8,452 nt of DNA. Origin: an uncultured Flavobacterium sp. (GTDB lineage: Bacteria > Bacteroidota > Bacteroidia > Flavobacteriales > Flavobacteriaceae). The stretch is taken from contig NZ_CAMLMK010000115.1 of the NCBI RefSeq assembly GCF_946481155.1, positions 1 to 8,452 of the forward strand, written 5' to 3'. A program made the translations under genes and the position numbers. Positions 5,971 through 8,452 of this stretch are shown piece by piece (the stretch's first letter is position 1; each line of letters opens with the position of its first letter). Under the pieces are notes generated by a model. That model was not told the DNA's origin. It saw only the letters and a list, made by a program, of their open reading frames with translations, and searched no databases.

Positions 5971-7386
5971 ATGGGAAGAAAAAAAACAGACAAAATCGTA
6001 TTCGAAAACGTAAAAGTCCTTGATGCAGGTGCAAAAGGCGTATCGGTGGCAAAAGCCCCGGAAGGTCAGGTTATATTTATACCAAATGTCGTTCCTGGCG
6101 ATGTTGTTGACGTTCAGACATTCAAAAAACGCAAGTCTTATTTTGAAGGCAAGGCCATAAAATTCCACGAGTTTTCAGAGCATCGTACGGAGCCGATTTG
6201 TGAGCATTTCGGTGTTTGCGGAGGTTGCAAGTGGCAGAACATGAAATATGAGCGCCAGTTATTCTATAAAAACCAGGAAGTTTACAATCATTTAAAACGT
6301 ATCGGAAAAGTGGAATTACCGGAATTTGAGCCGATTTTAGGTTCGAAAGAGCAGTTTTTCTACAGAAATAAAATGGAATTCGGGTTTTCGAGTTCGCGCT
6401 GGATGACGCAGGAAGAAGTGGACAGTAATCTTGAACTGGATAATAAAAATGCGGTTGGTTTCCATATTCCGAAAATGTGGGATAAGATTCTTGACATCAA
6501 CAAATGCCATTTACAGCAGGATCCTTCGAATGATATCCGTAACGAGATCAGACGATTTGCCAATGAAAATGATTTGTCGTTTTTCAATCCGAGAACGCAT
6601 GAAGGTTTGTTAAGAACGCTTATGATCCGTACGGCTTCCACCGGAGAAATTATGGTACTGATCCAGTTCTTCGAAAATGATAAGAAAGGAATTGAACTAA
6701 TGATGAATTTCCTTGCGGAGCGTTTCCCGGAGATTACATCCTTACAATACGTTATCAATCAGAAAGCTAACGATACTTTATACGATCAGGATATTATTCT
6801 TTTCAAAGGAAGGGATTATATTCTGGAAGAAATGGAAGGGCTGAAATTCAGCATTAATGCGAAGTCTTTCTATCAGACGAATTCCGCGCAGGCGTATGAA
6901 TTATATTCCATCACCAGAGAATTTGCAGGATTAACAGGAGAAGAACTTGTATACGATTTATATACCGGAACCGGAACCATTGCGCAATTCGTTTCCAAAA
7001 AAGCTAAGAAAGTAATTGGTGTGGAAGCTGTTCCTGAAGCAATTGCAGATGCAAAAGAAAACGCCAAACGCAACAATATCACCAATTGTGAGTTTTTCGT
7101 AGGAGACATGAAAAATGTTTTCAATGATGAATTTATAAGAACACATGGCCATCCGGATGTAATTATCACCGATCCGCCGCGTGACGGAATGCATGCCGAC
7201 GTAGTGAAACAAATCTTGAGCATTGCCCCTGAAAAAGTAGTGTATGTGAGCTGTAATTCGGCAACGCAGGCACGTGATTTGGCTTTGATGGATGAAATGT
7301 ACAAAGTAACACGCGTGCGTCCTGTTGATATGTTCCCGCAAACGCATCATGTGGAAAATGTTGTACTTTTGGAGAAGAGAAGTTAG
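5971..7386 (+). CDS. rlmD: RNA (uracil-5-)methyltransferase of the RlmD/TrmA (RumA) family
   Basis: This 471-residue protein has an N-terminal TRAM RNA-binding domain (about 8-65, including AKGVSVAK and PNVVPGDVV). The iron-sulfur ligand set is C77-x5-C83-x2-C86 plus C179. The SAM-binding Rossmann domain carries motif I DLYTGTGTIAQF (329-340), DPPRDGMH (401-408), the catalytic nucleophile C428 in YVSCNS, and E462 in QTHHVENVVLL as the likely general base. The family makes 5-methyluridine using SAM; E. coli RlmD modifies U1939 of 23S rRNA. Bacteroidota members are commonly annotated rlmD, but the exact target (23S U1939, 23S U747 or tRNA U54) cannot be read from sequence alone. All catalytic and Fe-S residues are intact. 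It is first in a likely operon, followed by the DUF6452 gene after 27 bp, and its own mRNA looks leaderless. Confidence 0.92.
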   Translation: MGRKKTDKIVFENVKVLDAGAKGVSVAKAPEGQVIFIPNVVPGDVVDVQTFKKRKSYFEGKAIKFHEFSEHRTEPICEHFGVCGGCKWQNMKYERQLFYKNQEVYNHLKRIGKVELPEFEPILGSKEQFFYRNKMEFGFSSSRWMTQEEVDSNLELDNKNAVGFHIPKMWDKILDINKCHLQQDPSNDIRNEIRRFANENDLSFFNPRTHEGLLRTLMIRTASTGEIMVLIQFFENDKKGIELMMNFLAERFPEITSLQYVINQKANDTLYDQDIILFKGRDYILEEMEGLKFSINAKSFYQTNSAQAYELYSITREFAGLTGEELVYDLYTGTGTIAQFVSKKAKKVIGVEAVPEAIADAKENAKRNNITNCEFFVGDMKNVFNDEFIRTHGHPDVIITDPPRDGMHADVVKQILSIAPEKVVYVSCNSATQARDLALMDEMYKVTRVRPVDMFPQTHHVENVVLLEKRS

Positions 7387-7407
7387 AAATCAGATTTCAG
7401 AATTCAG
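7387..7407. repeat. Three tandem 7-bp units between rlmD and the DUF6452 gene
   Basis: AAATCAG (7387), ATTTCAG (7394) and AATTCAG (7401) follow the rlmD stop codon directly and fill most of the 27-bp gap to the next ATG. AATTCAG differs by one base from AATTCAT, the reverse complement of the ATGAATT unit upstream of the same gene. No terminator or Shine-Dalgarno sequence is visible in the gap, consistent with read-through. Confidence 0.65.
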
Positions 7408-7413
7408 AAATAA

Positions 7414-7917
7414 ATGAAGAAACTAAAAATAATCGCGATTGCCCTTTTACTTGCTAATTCGTTCTGGAGTTGCGAGAAAGACGATATCTGTACCGAAGGC
7501 ACGCCGACAACACCGCAGGTAGTAATCGAGTTTTATGACTCCGTGAATCCTACCACCCTGAAAACGGTTACCAATCTGGGTGTTGCAGCTTCAGGAGCTT
7601 CAACCGGTTTTTCATATACCGGGGTGAGCAAAATTAAAGTGCCTTTAAATCCCGGTGCCGACGAAACCATCCTTAGCTTTATTCAGAATGGCTCAGATTC
7701 GGATACTGCCAATGACAATGTGGATGTGCTGACTTTCAATTATACAAGATCAGATATTTTCATCTCCAGAGCCTGTGGTTTTAAAACCGTTTTTCAGTTA
7801 AATGAGAATAATCCTGTTTTAACCGATGGGGATGCCTCACTTTGGATTTCAAATATAGAAGTTACGCAATCAAATATTCAAAACGAAAATGAAACACACA
7901 TTAAAATCTATTTTTAA
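7414..7917 (+). CDS. DUF6452 family lipoprotein, predicted surface-exposed
   Basis: This 167-residue protein starts with a lipoprotein signal (KKLK, hydrophobic 6-17, WSC with lipidated C20). EKDD follows the Cys and resembles the Lys-Asp-Asp-type export signal that sends Bacteroidota lipoproteins to the outer face of the outer membrane. The conserved opening CEKDDICTEGTPTTP (20-34) and the later SRACGFKTVF block (118-127) fit DUF6452. C26 and C121 are the only other cysteines and could form a disulfide. The rest looks beta-rich with no catalytic motif I recognise, and the function is unknown. The gene lies 27 bp after rlmD and its 3' end overlaps the next gene by 29 bp, so these genes are probably co-transcribed and the last two translationally coupled. 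Confidence 0.82.
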   Translation: MKKLKIIAIALLLANSFWSCEKDDICTEGTPTTPQVVIEFYDSVNPTTLKTVTNLGVAASGASTGFSYTGVSKIKVPLNPGADETILSFIQNGSDSDTANDNVDVLTFNYTRSDIFISRACGFKTVFQLNENNPVLTDGDASLWISNIEVTQSNIQNENETHIKIYF

Positions 7918-8452
7918 TTTGGCTTTAGTGTTGGTTTCATTATCAACCTTCGCACAGGAAAAAACTAAAGATACCGTAAATGAAGTCCGCGTGGAGCGTT
8001 ACGGTGTACGTGTCGGCGTGGATTTGTACCGGTTAACGAGAAACATTTACGATAAAGATTATCAGGGCTTTGAAGTCGTTGGGGATTACCGTCTGACAAA
8101 AAAAATCTATATAGCAGGAGAATTCGGAAATGAGAAGAAAACAAAAAATGACGATCAGGTAAATTTTACTACCAATGGAAGCTATTTTAAAGCCGGATTC
8201 GATTACAATACCTACGAAAACTGGCTGGACATGGAAAACATGATTTATGCCGGAATGCGTTTTGGCGCCAGTTCGTTTTCACAGGAATTAAACAGTTATA
8301 CGATTTACAATACAAATCCATATTACGGGCAGACTACGGTAATTTCAGGAGAGAAATTCAGCGGATTAAATGCAACGTGGATAGAAGTTATCGGCGGCAT
8401 TAAAGCGGAATTGTTCAATAACCTTTACATGGGCTTTTCGGCTCGCATCAAC
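7889..8452 (+). CDS. DUF6048 family envelope protein, 3' end cut by window edge
   Basis: The frame opens with ATG at 7889, inside the end of the DUF6452 gene, and stays open for 188 codons to the right edge. The N-terminus is a classical signal peptide (MKHTLKS, hydrophobic 8-21, likely cleavage after TFA at residue 22, before Gln). Mature sequence blocks include RYGVRVGVDLYRL, a GFEVVGDYRL segment and YIAGEFGNE, then alternating aromatic and polar strands with many Gly and Tyr residues. This pattern suggests an outer-membrane beta-barrel or a related beta-sheet protein. By content and position after a DUF6452 gene it fits DUF6048; I assign this from family resemblance and gene order. The function is unknown. 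The 29-bp overlap supports translational coupling with the lipoprotein, which could be its partner. Confidence 0.8.
   Translation, partial: MKHTLKSIFNLALVLVSLSTFAQEKTKDTVNEVRVERYGVRVGVDLYRLTRNIYDKDYQGFEVVGDYRLTKKIYIAGEFGNEKKTKNDDQVNFTTNGSYFKAGFDYNTYENWLDMENMIYAGMRFGASSFSQELNSYTIYNTNPYYGQTTVISGEKFSGLNATWIEVIGGIKAELFNNLYMGFSARIN

Noticed and set aside
5881..6168. Minus-strand open frame across the rlmD promoter
   Set aside because: It is low-complexity at one end (translation of the pyrimidine tract) and antisense to the TRAM domain at the other, with no coding signature.
6360..7350. Several minus-strand open frames antisense to rlmD (e.g. 6360-6758, 6873-7304, 6958-7350)
   Set aside because: They overlap each other and a well-conserved gene, and their predicted products show no family features.

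Overview
The window looks like chromosomal DNA from a Flavobacterium-like member of the Bacteroidota. The evidence is AT-rich sequence, A-rich start regions with little Shine-Dalgarno signal, two exact TAnnTTTG promoter boxes of the Bacteroidota -7 type, lipoproteins with acidic or Lys-Asp-Asp stretches after the lipidated Cys, and Bacteroidota-typical families (CCC-motif membrane protein, DUF6452, DUF6048). I see no transposase, phage gene, integrase, tRNA, rRNA or CRISPR array. The genus call rests on pattern recognition, not on a search.

Layout. (1) 2-343 (+) is the 3' part of a small CCC-motif membrane protein. It converges through a perfect 13-bp bidirectional terminator on (2) rocD, ornithine aminotransferase (403-1647, -). 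(3) A 291-bp divergent intergenic region holds a 10-bp inverted repeat and a promoter box. (4) Next are two plus-strand lipoprotein genes: a PhoX/DUF839-like beta-propeller (1939-3384) and a fusion of an imelysin/EfeO-like domain with a di-heme cytochrome c peroxidase (3452-5266). They are separated by a hairpin with a T-tract whose right arm can also pair with the second gene's ribosome-binding region. (5) A DUF1697 gene (5234-5782, -) overlaps the peroxidase gene tail to tail by 33 bp. (6) A 188-bp intergenic region made largely of 7-bp tandem units and a homopyrimidine tract leads to (7) a likely operon: an RlmD/TrmA-type RNA uracil methyltransferase (5971-7386) that looks leaderless, a DUF6452 lipoprotein (7414-7917), and a DUF6048 protein (7889 to the right edge) overlapping it by 29 bp.

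How the genes may work together. The propeller/peroxidase pair is the most interesting part. Both products are predicted lipoproteins. The propeller belongs to a family whose characterised member is an iron/calcium phosphatase, and the second protein joins an iron-uptake-type imelysin domain to a c-type di-heme peroxidase. That recalls the EfeO (imelysin) plus EfeB (heme peroxidase) partnership, but here in one chain. A role in cell-envelope iron or redox chemistry is inference. The methyltransferase operon combines rRNA modification with two envelope proteins of unknown function.

The strongest structure not explained by genes is the 7-bp periodic DNA on both sides of the methyltransferase gene.
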